A DNA stretch of 64,000 nucleotides from Pseudomonas tructae. GTDB lineage: Bacteria; Pseudomonadota; Gammaproteobacteria; Pseudomonadales; Pseudomonadaceae. Shown piece by piece: positions 22,758-34,640 of the stretch; the stretch's first letter is position 1; every line of letters starts with the position of its first letter. The notes beneath the pieces were generated by a model that saw only the letters and a program-made list of their open reading frames with translations, was not told the DNA's origin and ran no database searches. The position numbers and the translations under genes are program-made. The stretch lies in NCBI RefSeq assembly GCF_004214895.1, contig NZ_CP035952.1:310001-374000 (forward strand). Reading direction: 5' to 3'.

Positions 22758-24278
22758 GTGTCAGTGGAACTTTGGCAGCAGTGCGTGGAGCTTCTGCGCG
22801 ATGAACTGCCTGCCCAGCAATTCAACACCTGGATCCGTCCGCTACAGGTCGAAGCCGAAGGCGACGAGTTGCGCGTCTATGCGCCCAACCGTTTCGTTCT
22901 CGACTGGGTCAATGAAAAGTACCTGAGCCGTCTGCTCGAACTGCTGGGTGAACACGGCAACGGTTTGGCGCCTGCCCTTTCCTTATTAATAGGCAGCAGG
23001 CGCAGTTCGGCACCGCGTGCCGCACCTAATGCACCGCTGGCTGCTGCCGTGGCCGCCTCCCAGGCACAAGCTGTACAAAGCGCAGTGGTCAGTGAGCCTG
23101 TGGCCGCACCCGTTGCAGCACCGGCAGCGGTGGCCGAAGTCGAGCAAGCGCCTTCGCGTGACAGCTTCGATTCCATGGGCGAGGCCAATGCCGTCCCGGC
23201 CCCCACAAGTAGCCGCACCGAACAACGCACTGTGCAGGTCGAGGGTGCGCTCAAACACACCAGCTACCTGAACCGCACCTTTACCTTTGAGAACTTCGTC
23301 GAAGGTAAGTCCAACCAGCTGGCGCGTGCTGCGGCCTGGCAGGTTGCCGACAACCCCAAGCATGGTTACAACCCGCTGTTCCTGTATGGCGGCGTGGGCC
23401 TGGGTAAAACCCACTTGATGCACGCGGTGGGCAACCACCTGCTCAAGAAGAACCCGAATGCCAAGGTGGTGTACCTGCACTCCGAGCGCTTCGTCGCTGA
23501 CATGGTCAAGGCGCTGCAACTCAATGCCATCAACGAGTTCAAACGCTTCTACCGTTCGGTCGATGCACTGCTGATCGATGACATTCAGTTCTTTGCCCGT
23601 AAAGAACGTTCCCAGGAAGAGTTTTTCCACACCTTCAACGCCCTGCTCGAAGGCGGCCAGCAGGTCATTCTGACCAGCGACCGTTATCCGAAGGAAATCG
23701 AAGGCCTGGAAGAGCGCCTGAAGTCGCGTTTCGGCTGGGGCCTGACTGTTGCGGTAGAGCCGCCGGAACTCGAAACCCGGGTGGCGATCCTGATGAAGAA
23801 GGCCGATCAGGCCAAGGTCGACCTGCCGCACGATGCTGCTTTCTTTATCGCCCAGCGTATCCGCTCGAACGTGCGTGAACTCGAAGGCGCCCTGAAGCGG
23901 GTAATCGCTCACTCGCACTTCATGGGCCGTGACATCACCATCGAGCTGATTCGCGAATCGCTCAAGGATCTTCTGGCACTGCAGGACAAACTGGTGAGTG
24001 TGGATAACATTCAGCGCACCGTTGCCGAGTACTACAAGATCAAGATCTCCGATCTGCTATCCAAACGTCGTTCCCGTTCGGTCGCTCGCCCGCGGCAAGT
24101 TGCCATGGCCTTGTCCAAAGAGCTGACCAACCACAGCCTGCCGGAAATCGGCGACGTTTTCGGCGGCCGCGATCACACCACCGTGTTGCATGCGTGCCGC
24201 AAGATCAACGAGCTCAAGGAATCCGACGCGGATATCCGCGAGGACTACAAGAACCTGCTGCGGACTCTGACGACTTGA
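22758..24278 (+). CDS. dnaA: Chromosomal replication initiator protein DnaA
   Basis: AAA+ initiator that binds DnaA boxes and opens oriC. 506 residues from a GTG at 22758 with AGGGGA upstream, giving the family start [13 protein letters not shown]. Domain I covers about 1-85; domain II is an Ala/Pro/Val-rich linker; domain III has Walker [10 protein letters not shown] near residue 212 and Walker [10 protein letters not shown]; domain IV ends with the box-binding signature [15 protein letters not shown]. It is the first gene of dnaA-dnaN-recF-gyrB. A perfect DnaA box lies inside at 23999-24007. Confidence 0.99.
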   Translation: MSVELWQQCVELLRDELPAQQFNTWIRPLQVEAEGDELRVYAPNRFVLDWVNEKYLSRLLELLGEHGNGLAPALSLLIGSRRSSAPRAAPNAPLAAAVAASQAQAVQSAVVSEPVAAPVAAPAAVAEVEQAPSRDSFDSMGEANAVPAPTSSRTEQRTVQVEGALKHTSYLNRTFTFENFVEGKSNQLARAAAWQVADNPKHGYNPLFLYGGVGLGKTHLMHAVGNHLLKKNPNAKVVYLHSERFVADMVKALQLNAINEFKRFYRSVDALLIDDIQFFARKERSQEEFFHTFNALLEGGQQVILTSDRYPKEIEGLEERLKSRFGWGLTVAVEPPELETRVAILMKKADQAKVDLPHDAAFFIAQRIRSNVRELEGALKRVIAHSHFMGRDITIELIRESLKDLLALQDKLVSVDNIQRTVAEYYKIKISDLLSKRRSRSVARPRQVAMALSKELTNHSLPEIGDVFGGRDHTTVLHACRKINELKESDADIREDYKNLLRTLTT

Positions 24279-24318
24279 TGAACGTCAGCGCAGCTTATTA
24301 AAGGCAAGGGACTAGACC

Positions 24319-25422
24319 ATGCATTTCACCATTCAACGCGAAGCCCTGTTGAAACCCCTGCAACTGGTCGCAGGCGTCGTCGAGCGCCGCCAGACCTTGC
24401 CGGTACTGTCCAACGTACTGCTGGTGGTAGAGGGTCAGCAATTGTCGCTGACCGGTACCGACCTGGAAGTGGAACTGGTTGGCCGCGTCCAGTTGGAAGA
24501 GCCTGCCGAGCCAGGCGAGATCACCGTCCCTGCGCGCAAGCTCATGGACATCTGCAAAAGCCTGCCGAACGACGTGCTGATCGACATCAAGCTCGATGAG
24601 CAAAAGCTTGTGGTCAAGGCCGGTCGTAGCCGTTTCACCCTGTCGACCCTGCCGGCCAATGACTTCCCGACTGTGGAAGAAGGCCCGGGCTCGCTGACCT
24701 GCAACCTGGAGCAAAGCCGGCTGCGCCGTCTGATCGAGCGCACCAGCTTCGCCATGGCCCAACAGGATGTGCGCTACTACCTCAACGGAATGCTGCTGGA
24801 AGTATCCACCGATACGCTGCGCGCCGTTGCCACTGACGGTCACCGTCTGGCCATGTGCTCGATGCGTGCTGATATTGGCCAGGCTGATCGCCACCAGGTC
24901 ATCGTGCCACGCAAAGGTATCCTTGAGCTGGCGCGACTGCTCACCGAGCCGGACGGCATGGTCAGTATCGTGCTGGGGCAGCATCACATCCGTGCCACCA
25001 CGGGTGAGTTCACCTTCACTTCCAAGCTGGTCGACGGCAAGTTCCCGGACTACGAGCGTGTCCTGCCCAAGGGTGGCGACAAGCTGGTGGTCGGCGATCG
25101 TCAGGCACTGCGTGAAGCCTTCAGCCGTACGGCGATTTTGTCCAACGAGAAGTACCGCGGCATCCGCCTGCAGTTGGCCAATGCCCAGTTGAAGATCCAG
25201 GCCAACAACCCGGAGCAGGAAGAAGCAGAAGAAGAAATCAGCGTCGAGTACAACGGTAGCTCGCTGGAAATCGGCTTTAACGTCAGCTACTTGCTGGACG
25301 TACTGGGTGTCATGACCACTGAGCAGGTTCGTCTGATCCTGTCGGACTCCAACAGCAGTGCGCTGCTGCAGGAAGCCGACAACGACGATTCCGCTTATGT
25401 TGTCATGCCGATGCGTCTGTAA
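24319..25422 (+). CDS. dnaN: DNA polymerase III beta subunit (sliding clamp)
   Basis: Ring-shaped clamp that tethers polymerase III to DNA. 367 residues, three similar domains. MHFTIQREALLKPLQLVAGVVERRQTLPVLSN opens domain 1; the C-terminal peptide-binding region SAYVVMPMRL is the usual end. It starts 40 bp after dnaA with AAGGGA upstream. Confidence 0.99.
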   Translation: MHFTIQREALLKPLQLVAGVVERRQTLPVLSNVLLVVEGQQLSLTGTDLEVELVGRVQLEEPAEPGEITVPARKLMDICKSLPNDVLIDIKLDEQKLVVKAGRSRFTLSTLPANDFPTVEEGPGSLTCNLEQSRLRRLIERTSFAMAQQDVRYYLNGMLLEVSTDTLRAVATDGHRLAMCSMRADIGQADRHQVIVPRKGILELARLLTEPDGMVSIVLGQHHIRATTGEFTFTSKLVDGKFPDYERVLPKGGDKLVVGDRQALREAFSRTAILSNEKYRGIRLQLANAQLKIQANNPEQEEAEEEISVEYNGSSLEIGFNVSYLLDVLGVMTTEQVRLILSDSNSSALLQEADNDDSAYVVMPMRL

Positions 25423-25441
25423 TTTGTCCAGCAGACTCTAG

Positions 25442-28967
<3,526 letters not shown>

Positions 28968-28991
28968 TCAGGCGCTACTGCTACAAACAAC

Positions 28992-29022
28992 AACCCCGGC
29001 CAAAAGCCGGGGTTTGTTGTTT
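28992..29022 (+). terminator. Terminator after gyrB
   Basis: AACCCCGGC / GCCGGGGTT with a 5-base loop (CAAAA), then TGTTGTTT. Outer bases extend the stem with one bulge. It also separates gyrB from the convergent fisR. Confidence 0.85.
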
Positions 29023-29033
29023 CTGCGAATAGG

Positions 29034-30347
29034 TCAAAGACCCAGCTCGCGCAAGCGCCGGTACAGGGTGCGCTCACTTAGGCCAAGGTGGCGGGCCAGC
29101 TCACTGCGCGAACCGTTGAAACTATCCAGGGCCTGAGCCAGTTGTCCGAGATTGTCCTTGGCGCGGCGGCTCAAGGTTTGCGTCGGTTCAAGGACTGAGC
29201 CGAGCTCGGTAGGCAGATGCTCGGCACGAATCATTCCGTCGTCAGTGAACAATCGCGCACGCTCAAGGATGTTTCGCAGTTCGCGGATGTTGCCGGGATA
29301 GGTATGCAAGCTCAGCTGTTTCATCGCTTGGGCATCGACTTGCGGCGCGGCCGAACCGGCCATGCGCTGCAGTAGGCTCTGGATCAACAACGGCAGATCA
29401 TCAACCCGCTCACGCAAAGCTGGCAGCCGAATCGGAAAGCCGCTGATGCGGTAGTACAGATCCTCACGAAAGGTGCCTGCGGCAGCCATTTCCTTGAGGG
29501 GTTTGTGGGTAGCCGAGACCAGCCTGAAATCCGAGTGAACAGTGCGCAGGCTGCCAACCGGGCGAAAGCTGCCGGACTCGATCAAGCGCAGCAGTTTGAC
29601 CTGCATCGCCAGCGGCACTTCACCGATCTCATCGAGGAACAAGGTGCCGCCATGGGCTGCTTCGGCCAGACCGATCTTGCGCTGATGGGCACCGGTGAAG
29701 GCGCCCTTCTCGTAACCGAACAACTCGCTTTCGAACAACGACTCGGTCAGGCCGGTGCAATCGACCACCACCAGTGGGCCATTTGCTCGTGGGCTGCCCA
29801 GGTGAATAGCGCGGGCAAACAGCTCCTTGCCGGTGCCGGACTCACCCTGAAGCAACACCGGGATTTGCGCAGGCGCTGCGCGCTGCAAGCTGGCCAGTGC
29901 CTCCTGGAATGCCGGTGAGCGCCCGACCAACCCGTGTTGCTGGGGCTGCGCCGAGGCAATGGTGATACTGGTCAGGCGCTCGACAAAAGCCACCACCTGA
30001 CCCTCTTCATCAAGGATAGGGCGCAATTCGACATCGACGTGTTCTGGCCCACGCGGCGTGTGGTGCACATGCAACACACGCTCAGGTACACGACTGTCCC
30101 AGGCCTTGCGCATCGGGCAGTGTTCGCCGGCCTGGTCGCATGGTACAGCGTAGTGATGGGACACCCGGTGGCACTTGGCGCCAATGGGCGGCTGGCCATC
30201 CATGCCGAACTGGCGGCGGTAGGCGCTGTTAGCGGCAAGGATGTTGTAGTCAGTGTCGAGCACGATGGTCGGCAGGGCGTCGTGTTCGAGGTAGGACACC
30301 AGTGCCTGCACGGCAGGATCAGGAGTAACAACGGAAGAGAAGGACAT
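29034..30347 (-). CDS. fisR: Sigma-54-dependent sulfane-sulfur sensor (FisR type)
   Basis: Enhancer-binding activator that senses persulfide/polysulfide through cysteines and turns on sulfide-oxidation genes. 437 residues. The N-terminal PAS-like domain has Cys59, Cys70 and Cys77 ([18 protein letters not shown]). The 11- and 7-residue spacing matches the three sensor cysteines reported for Cupriavidus FisR. The AAA+ domain has [15 protein letters not shown], the sigma-54 loop GAFTGA and [12 protein letters not shown]; the C-terminal Fis-type HTH is [21 protein letters not shown]. The ATG at 30347 is chosen as start of MSFSSVVTP; upstream frame lies in the repeat-rich control region. It is divergent from the sulfide genes. 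The role follows from family and context. Confidence 0.88.
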   Translation of the reverse strand: MSFSSVVTPDPAVQALVSYLEHDALPTIVLDTDYNILAANSAYRRQFGMDGQPPIGAKCHRVSHHYAVPCDQAGEHCPMRKAWDSRVPERVLHVHHTPRGPEHVDVELRPILDEEGQVVAFVERLTSITIASAQPQQHGLVGRSPAFQEALASLQRAAPAQIPVLLQGESGTGKELFARAIHLGSPRANGPLVVVDCTGLTESLFESELFGYEKGAFTGAHQRKIGLAEAAHGGTLFLDEIGEVPLAMQVKLLRLIESGSFRPVGSLRTVHSDFRLVSATHKPLKEMAAAGTFREDLYYRISGFPIRLPALRERVDDLPLLIQSLLQRMAGSAAPQVDAQAMKQLSLHTYPGNIRELRNILERARLFTDDGMIRAEHLPTELGSVLEPTQTLSRRAKDNLGQLAQALDSFNGSRSELARHLGLSERTLYRRLRELGL

Positions 30348-30387
30348 GGCGACACCTGGGCAAGCTCGGGCAGAGCTTAACTGAAGG

Positions 30388-30453
30388 TGCCAAGGACTGC
30401 CAAAAACTGCCAGGTACTGCCATGTCACTGCCAACTATGCTGACAGTTTGGCA
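30388..30453. repeat. Helically phased TGCCA repeat array, candidate FisR upstream activating sequence
   Basis: TGCCA occurs at 30388, 30398, 30408, 30418 and 30429 (spacing 10, 10, 10, 11), most as ACTGCCA. An inverted copy TGGCA lies at 30449-30453, two helical turns further, so ACTGCCAA and TTTGGCAG make a dyad. All sites face the same side of the DNA and lie about 65-130 bp upstream of the candidate sigma-54 promoter, the normal place for enhancer-binding protein sites. Confidence 0.6.
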
Positions 30454-30516
30454 GCGGTTAGCGATACCCAGCCCGAAAATTCGCCGTAGCCTTTGAGAAA
30501 CAGCTTATCTAAAGGG

Positions 30517-30532
30517 TGGCACATATCTTGAT
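30517..30532 (+). promoter_or_regulatory. Candidate sigma-54 promoter of the sulfide-oxidation operon
   Basis: TGGCACATATCTTGAT compared with the -24/-12 consensus TGGCAC-N5-TTGCW: the -24 element is perfect and spacing is right, but the -12 GC is GA. It lies about 65 bp before the first gene, downstream of the repeat array and divergent from a sigma-54 activator. Confidence 0.6.
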
Positions 30533-30597
30533 GACAGCCTGTCCACTGTCAGCAAGGCTGCATAGCTGGCATTTGTGATGAACTCGGAGCGTGGTAA

Positions 30598-31482
30598 ATG
30601 ATCATCGGCGGCAACTTGTATATAGAGGCACTGTTCGACCCGGTGACCTCGACCATCAGCTATCTGGTGATGGACCGTGACAATGGCGACTGTGCCTTGA
30701 TCGACAGCGTGCTGGATTACGATCCAAAGTCCGGGCGTACCAACAGCGCATCGGCGGACAAACTCATCGATCGGGTCAACGAACTGGGTGCCAAGGTTCA
30801 GTGGATTCTGGAAACGCATGTTCACGCTGACCATCTGTCTGCCGCCGCCTACCTCAAGCAAGCCTTGGGAGGGCGGATCGCGATAGGCAGCCAGATCACC
30901 CAGGTGCAGAAAGTCTTCGGTGCGCTGTTCAATGCCGATGGTGGCTTCGCCCGCGATGGTAGCCAGTTCGATGTGCTGTTCAACGATGAGCAACCCTTCA
31001 CCATTGGCAATCTTCAGGCGCGCGCCTTGCACACGCCCGGGCACACCCCGGCGTGCATGACCTATGTGGTGGAGGTCGCCGGACAGAGCATTGCCTTCGT
31101 CGGTGACACCTTGTTCATGCCCGATTACGGCACTGCCCGATGCGACTTCCCCGGCGCCAGTGCGCGCACCCTGTACCGCTCGATCCAGCGCATTCTCGCC
31201 CTGCCCGCCCAGACGCGCTTGTTCATGTGCCACGACTACCTGCCAGGTGGCCGCGAACTGCGCTACATGACCACCGTGGCTGAACAGCGCGCCAGCAATA
31301 TCCATATCCGCGAAGGCATCAGCGAAGACAGCTTCGTCGCCATGCGCGAAGCCCGCGACGCCACCCTGGACATGCCGGTGCTGATCCTGCCTTCGGTACA
31401 GATCAACATGCGCAGCGGCCAGTTGCCCGAACCTGAAGAAAACGGAGTGCGCTACCTGAAAATCCCGCTCAACGTGCTCTGA
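30598..31482 (+). CDS. pdo: Persulfide dioxygenase, metallo-beta-lactamase fold (Blh/ETHE1-like)
   Basis: Oxidises glutathione persulfide to sulfite in the cytoplasm, the second step after SQR. 294 residues. The metal-binding motif THVHADHLSAA is at about residues 77-87; further ligands are His in LHTPGHTPACM and Asp in FVGDTLFMPDYGTARCDFPG, which is typical of the persulfide-dioxygenase branch. The ATG has GGAG 9 bases upstream. It lies first in the operon with sqr and a TauE-type exporter, under a candidate sigma-54 promoter. A general glyoxalase-II-like hydrolase is the alternative; context favours dioxygenase. Confidence 0.85.
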   Translation: MIIGGNLYIEALFDPVTSTISYLVMDRDNGDCALIDSVLDYDPKSGRTNSASADKLIDRVNELGAKVQWILETHVHADHLSAAAYLKQALGGRIAIGSQITQVQKVFGALFNADGGFARDGSQFDVLFNDEQPFTIGNLQARALHTPGHTPACMTYVVEVAGQSIAFVGDTLFMPDYGTARCDFPGASARTLYRSIQRILALPAQTRLFMCHDYLPGGRELRYMTTVAEQRASNIHIREGISEDSFVAMREARDATLDMPVLILPSVQINMRSGQLPEPEENGVRYLKIPLNVL

Positions 31483-31519
31483 GCTACACCCCAGAATTAT
31501 TATTAGAAGGACCCTTGCC

Positions 31520-32797
31520 ATGCCTGCTCAACCCTCCCCTGTCGAGGTGCCGAAAGGCGACCACCATAAAGTGCTGATCGTCGGTGCCGGCGCCGCCGGT
31601 ATCGCTGTCGCTTCCAGCCTGATTTGCCGTGACCCTTCGCTGGATGTCGCGATCATCGACCCGGCCGAGGTTCACTACTACCAGCCGGGCTGGACCATGG
31701 TCGGTGCCGGTATCTTCCAGGCGCCTTCGACCGCACGCACCATGGCTTCGACCATTCCCGCCGGCGTGCAGTGGATCAAGGCACGGGTCGAGACGTTTGA
31801 CCCGCAGGCACAAACAGTCAGCCTCAATGACGGCCGCGTGCTCAGTTATGAACAGCTGGTGGTCTGCCCCGGGCTCAAGCTCGACTGGGACGCCATCGAA
31901 GGCCTGAGCCAGACCCTCGGGCGCAATGGCGTGACCTCCAATTACCGCTACGACCTGGCGCCGTATACCTGGCAACTGGTACAGAACCTGCGCGAAGGCC
32001 GGGCGTTGTTCACCCAGCCGCCGATGCCGATCAAGTGCGCCGGTGCACCGCAAAAGGCTTTATACCTGTCGTGTGATCACTGGCTGCGCAATGGCCGATT
32101 GGGCAACATCCAGGCGCAGTTCTTCAATGCCGGCGGTGTATTGTTCGGGGTACCCGACTATGTTCCGGCGCTGATGGAGTACATCGACAAGTACGCCGTG
32201 GACTTGCAGTACGCTCATCGCCTGGTGGCGGTCGATGGTCCGGGCAAACGAGCGACCTTCGTGCGCACCTTGCCCGATGGCAGCACCGAAACCTGCATTC
32301 AGCCCTTCGATATGCTGCATGTGGTGCCGCCACAGGTTGCACCGGAGTTCATCCACAACAGTCCGCTGGCTGACCAGGCTGGCTGGATCGATGTCGATCC
32401 GGCCACCTTGCGCCACAAACACTACGGCAACATCCACGCCTTGGGTGACGGCATCAACACTAGCAATGCCAAGACCGCAGCAGCTGCGCGCAAGCAGGCA
32501 CCGGTGGTGGCCAACAATGTTCTGGTGGCGCTGGGCCGCTTGCCCAACCTCGCTCACTACGATGGCTATGGCTCCTGTCCGTTGACGGTCGAGCGCGGCA
32601 AGATTGTGCTCGCTGAGTTCACCTATGGCGGCAAACTGTCGCCGAGCTTCCCGCGTTGGCTGCTAGACGGGCGACGGCCCACACGGTTGGCCTGGCTGCT
32701 GAAGGCGCAGATCCTGCCGCCGCTGTATTGGCGCTGCATGCTCAAGGGCCGTGAGTGGCTGGCCAAGCCCCGGGTAACGGCCGAGGGCCTGCGGTGA
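31520..32797 (+). CDS. sqr: Sulfide:quinone oxidoreductase
   Basis: Membrane-associated flavoprotein that oxidises H2S to sulfane sulfur and passes electrons to quinone. 425 residues. FAD motif VLIVGAGAAGIAVASSL (about 15-31); YYQPGWTMVGAG is typical of the type II group; active-site cysteines are likely those in KCAGAPQKALYLSCDHW and VVCPG. The C-terminus has amphipathic hydrophobic stretches expected for membrane contact. It starts 37 bp after pdo with AGAAGGA upstream and overlaps the exporter gene by 4 bases. Confidence 0.9.
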   Translation: MPAQPSPVEVPKGDHHKVLIVGAGAAGIAVASSLICRDPSLDVAIIDPAEVHYYQPGWTMVGAGIFQAPSTARTMASTIPAGVQWIKARVETFDPQAQTVSLNDGRVLSYEQLVVCPGLKLDWDAIEGLSQTLGRNGVTSNYRYDLAPYTWQLVQNLREGRALFTQPPMPIKCAGAPQKALYLSCDHWLRNGRLGNIQAQFFNAGGVLFGVPDYVPALMEYIDKYAVDLQYAHRLVAVDGPGKRATFVRTLPDGSTETCIQPFDMLHVVPPQVAPEFIHNSPLADQAGWIDVDPATLRHKHYGNIHALGDGINTSNAKTAAAARKQAPVVANNVLVALGRLPNLAHYDGYGSCPLTVERGKIVLAEFTYGGKLSPSFPRWLLDGRRPTRLAWLLKAQILPPLYWRCMLKGREWLAKPRVTAEGLR

Positions 32798-33612
32798 TCG
32801 AGCATCAATTTTTAGCGGCAGGTTTGGGAGCGCTCATCGGTGCGGTGCTGGCGCTGACCGGCGCCGGTGGCGGCATTCTTGCCGTGCCCTTGCTGGTGTT
32901 CGGCTTGGGTTTGTCGATGGTCGAGGCGGCGCCAGTCGGCTTGCTGGCCGTTGGTATGGCCGCGGCAGTGGGCGCCCTGTTGGGATTGCGCCAAGGCCTG
33001 GTGCGTTATCGCGCGGCGCTGTTCGTGGCGTTGATCGGCATTGCTGTTGCGCCCTTCGGGCTGATGCTTGCCCATCGCTTGCCGAACGGGCCATTGGCCC
33101 TGACCTTTGCCCTGGTGCTGGTCTATGCCTGTGCCCGCATGCTGCTCAAGGCGCACCGCGAGCTGCGTGGGCAGCCGCCATTGGGGCAGCGCATGGTCAT
33201 GCCTTGCGTGCTTAACCCCTTGCAGGGGCGCTTGCGCTGGACCCTGCCTTGCGCACGTGCCCTGGCATTTACAGGCGCCCTGTCCGGTTTATTGTCGGGG
33301 CTGCTGGGTGTCGGTGGTGGTTTTGTGATCATTCCGGCGCTGAGCCGCTATACCAACCTGGACATGAAAAGCATCGTTGCCACGTCCCTTGCAGTGATTG
33401 CTCTGGTCTCCACCGGTAGCGTGGTCAGCGCTACAGTCGGCGGCGTCATGCAGTGGACAGTGGGTGCACCCTTTGCCGGTGGCGCAGTGCTCGGGTTGCT
33501 GCTGGCGCGTCAGGTCGCCGGCAAACTGGCCGGGCCGCGATTGCAGCAGTTGTTCGCCGCTGTGGGGATTTGCGCGGCAGTGTTGCTGGCGGTCAGGACC
33601 TTGGCCAGCTGA
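32794..33612 (+). CDS. TauE/SafE-family sulfite/sulfonate exporter
   Basis: Membrane transporter of 272 residues with about eight helices in two repeated halves (AGLGALIGAVLALTGAGGGILAVPLLVFG and ALSGLLSGLLGVGGGFVIIPALS), each with the Gly-rich family motif. The GTG at 32794 overlaps the sqr stop (GTGA) and has GAGGG upstream, so it is translationally coupled. In this operon it most likely exports sulfite made by the persulfide dioxygenase. Its stop is 4 bases from the convergent LysR gene. Confidence 0.82.
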   Translation: MIEHQFLAAGLGALIGAVLALTGAGGGILAVPLLVFGLGLSMVEAAPVGLLAVGMAAAVGALLGLRQGLVRYRAALFVALIGIAVAPFGLMLAHRLPNGPLALTFALVLVYACARMLLKAHRELRGQPPLGQRMVMPCVLNPLQGRLRWTLPCARALAFTGALSGLLSGLLGVGGGFVIIPALSRYTNLDMKSIVATSLAVIALVSTGSVVSATVGGVMQWTVGAPFAGGAVLGLLLARQVAGKLAGPRLQQLFAAVGICAAVLLAVRTLAS

Positions 33613-33616
33613 TGGC

Positions 33617-34504
33617 CTACTCCGCCAGCAAGTCGTCCTGCTCCTGTGCGCACAGGGCCAGGAGAAAATCCCAGACGACCCGTAGCCGCACCGACTTGTG
33701 CAGCTCGCGGCGGGTACAGATCCAGTAGCTGCGCTGGATCGTCTCGCTGGGCAGCACCCGCACCAGTGCCGGATCGTGGCGGGCCATGTAATTGGGCAGC
33801 ACGGCGATGCCCAGGCCGGCGCGAGCGGCTTGCTGTTGGGCGATCACGCTGGTGCTGCGAAACACCACGTTCGGCGCTCGGCAGAAGCTGTTCAAAAACA
33901 ATAGCTCCTGGCTGAACAGCAGGTCGTCGACGTAACCGATCCAGCTGTGCTTGGCCAGGTCTTCGCGGTGATTGAGCGCCGGCGCCTGGGCCAGGTACTC
34001 GGGGCTGGCGTACAGCGCCAGGCGATAGTCGGTGAGTTTGCGGGTTATCAACAGGTCGGCATTGGGCCGTTCCAGGTGAATGCTGATTTCTGCCTCGCGG
34101 TTGAGGATGCTGACAAAGCGCGGCACCGCCACCAGCTCCACTTCAAGGCCCGGGTAACGCTCGAACAGGCTGCCCATGCGCGGAGTGAAGAACATGATGC
34201 CAATGCCTTCGGTCACTCCCAGGCGAATCTTGCCCAGTGGCGTTATGGCTTGGGTGATCTCTTCCTGGGCCAGCAGGGCGACGTTTTCCATCGCTTCGGC
34301 ATGCTTGAGCAGGGCCTGGCCGGAGGGCGTCAGTTCGTAACCCTGGGCGTGCTGAACGAACAGGGCTGTGCCCAGGCTCTGCTCGATATTGTCGATATGC
34401 CGGGCCACGGTGCTGTGGGTGGTGTTGAGGCGCTTGGCTGCGGTCAGTAGCCGGCCGCTGCGCTGCAACTCGAGAAAAAACCGCAGATCATTCCAGTCGA
34501 ACAT
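33617..34504 (-). CDS. LysR-family transcriptional regulator
   Basis: 295 residues. The N-terminal HTH is FLELQRSGRLLTAAKRLNTTHSTVARHIDNIEQ (about 10-42), followed by the LysR effector-binding domain. It is divergent from the GMC oxidoreductase gene with a 136-bp shared control region, the usual arrangement for regulator and target. It probably controls the oxidoreductase and the transporter after it; the effector is unknown. Confidence 0.85.
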   Translation of the reverse strand: MFDWNDLRFFLELQRSGRLLTAAKRLNTTHSTVARHIDNIEQSLGTALFVQHAQGYELTPSGQALLKHAEAMENVALLAQEEITQAITPLGKIRLGVTEGIGIMFFTPRMGSLFERYPGLEVELVAVPRFVSILNREAEISIHLERPNADLLITRKLTDYRLALYASPEYLAQAPALNHREDLAKHSWIGYVDDLLFSQELLFLNSFCRAPNVVFRSTSVIAQQQAARAGLGIAVLPNYMARHDPALVRVLPSETIQRSYWICTRRELHKSVRLRVVWDFLLALCAQEQDDLLAE

Positions 34505-34640
34505 GCTTTTCCTTGTGAATCGGTGTTCACGGACGTTGTGTTAAAACGCACAGCACTTGAGTGAAATCTAACGTTTTCATCCCGAAATTAATCAATAACA
34601 TGGGCTGGGACAAGAATAATAATCAGGCGCGAGGTTGCCC
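34505..34640. promoter_or_regulatory. Divergent control region, lysR-type gene / GMC oxidoreductase
   Basis: 136 bases, AT-richer than the flanks. Both promoters and LysR sites should be here. GTGAATCGGTGTTCAC (34515-34530) is an imperfect dyad of the T-N11-A kind that LysR proteins bind. No promoter element is clear. Confidence 0.35.

Noticed and set aside
23999..24007. DnaA box inside dnaA as part of oriC
   Set aside because: Single isolated box more than 1.2 kb from the cluster; counted only among the scattered boxes.
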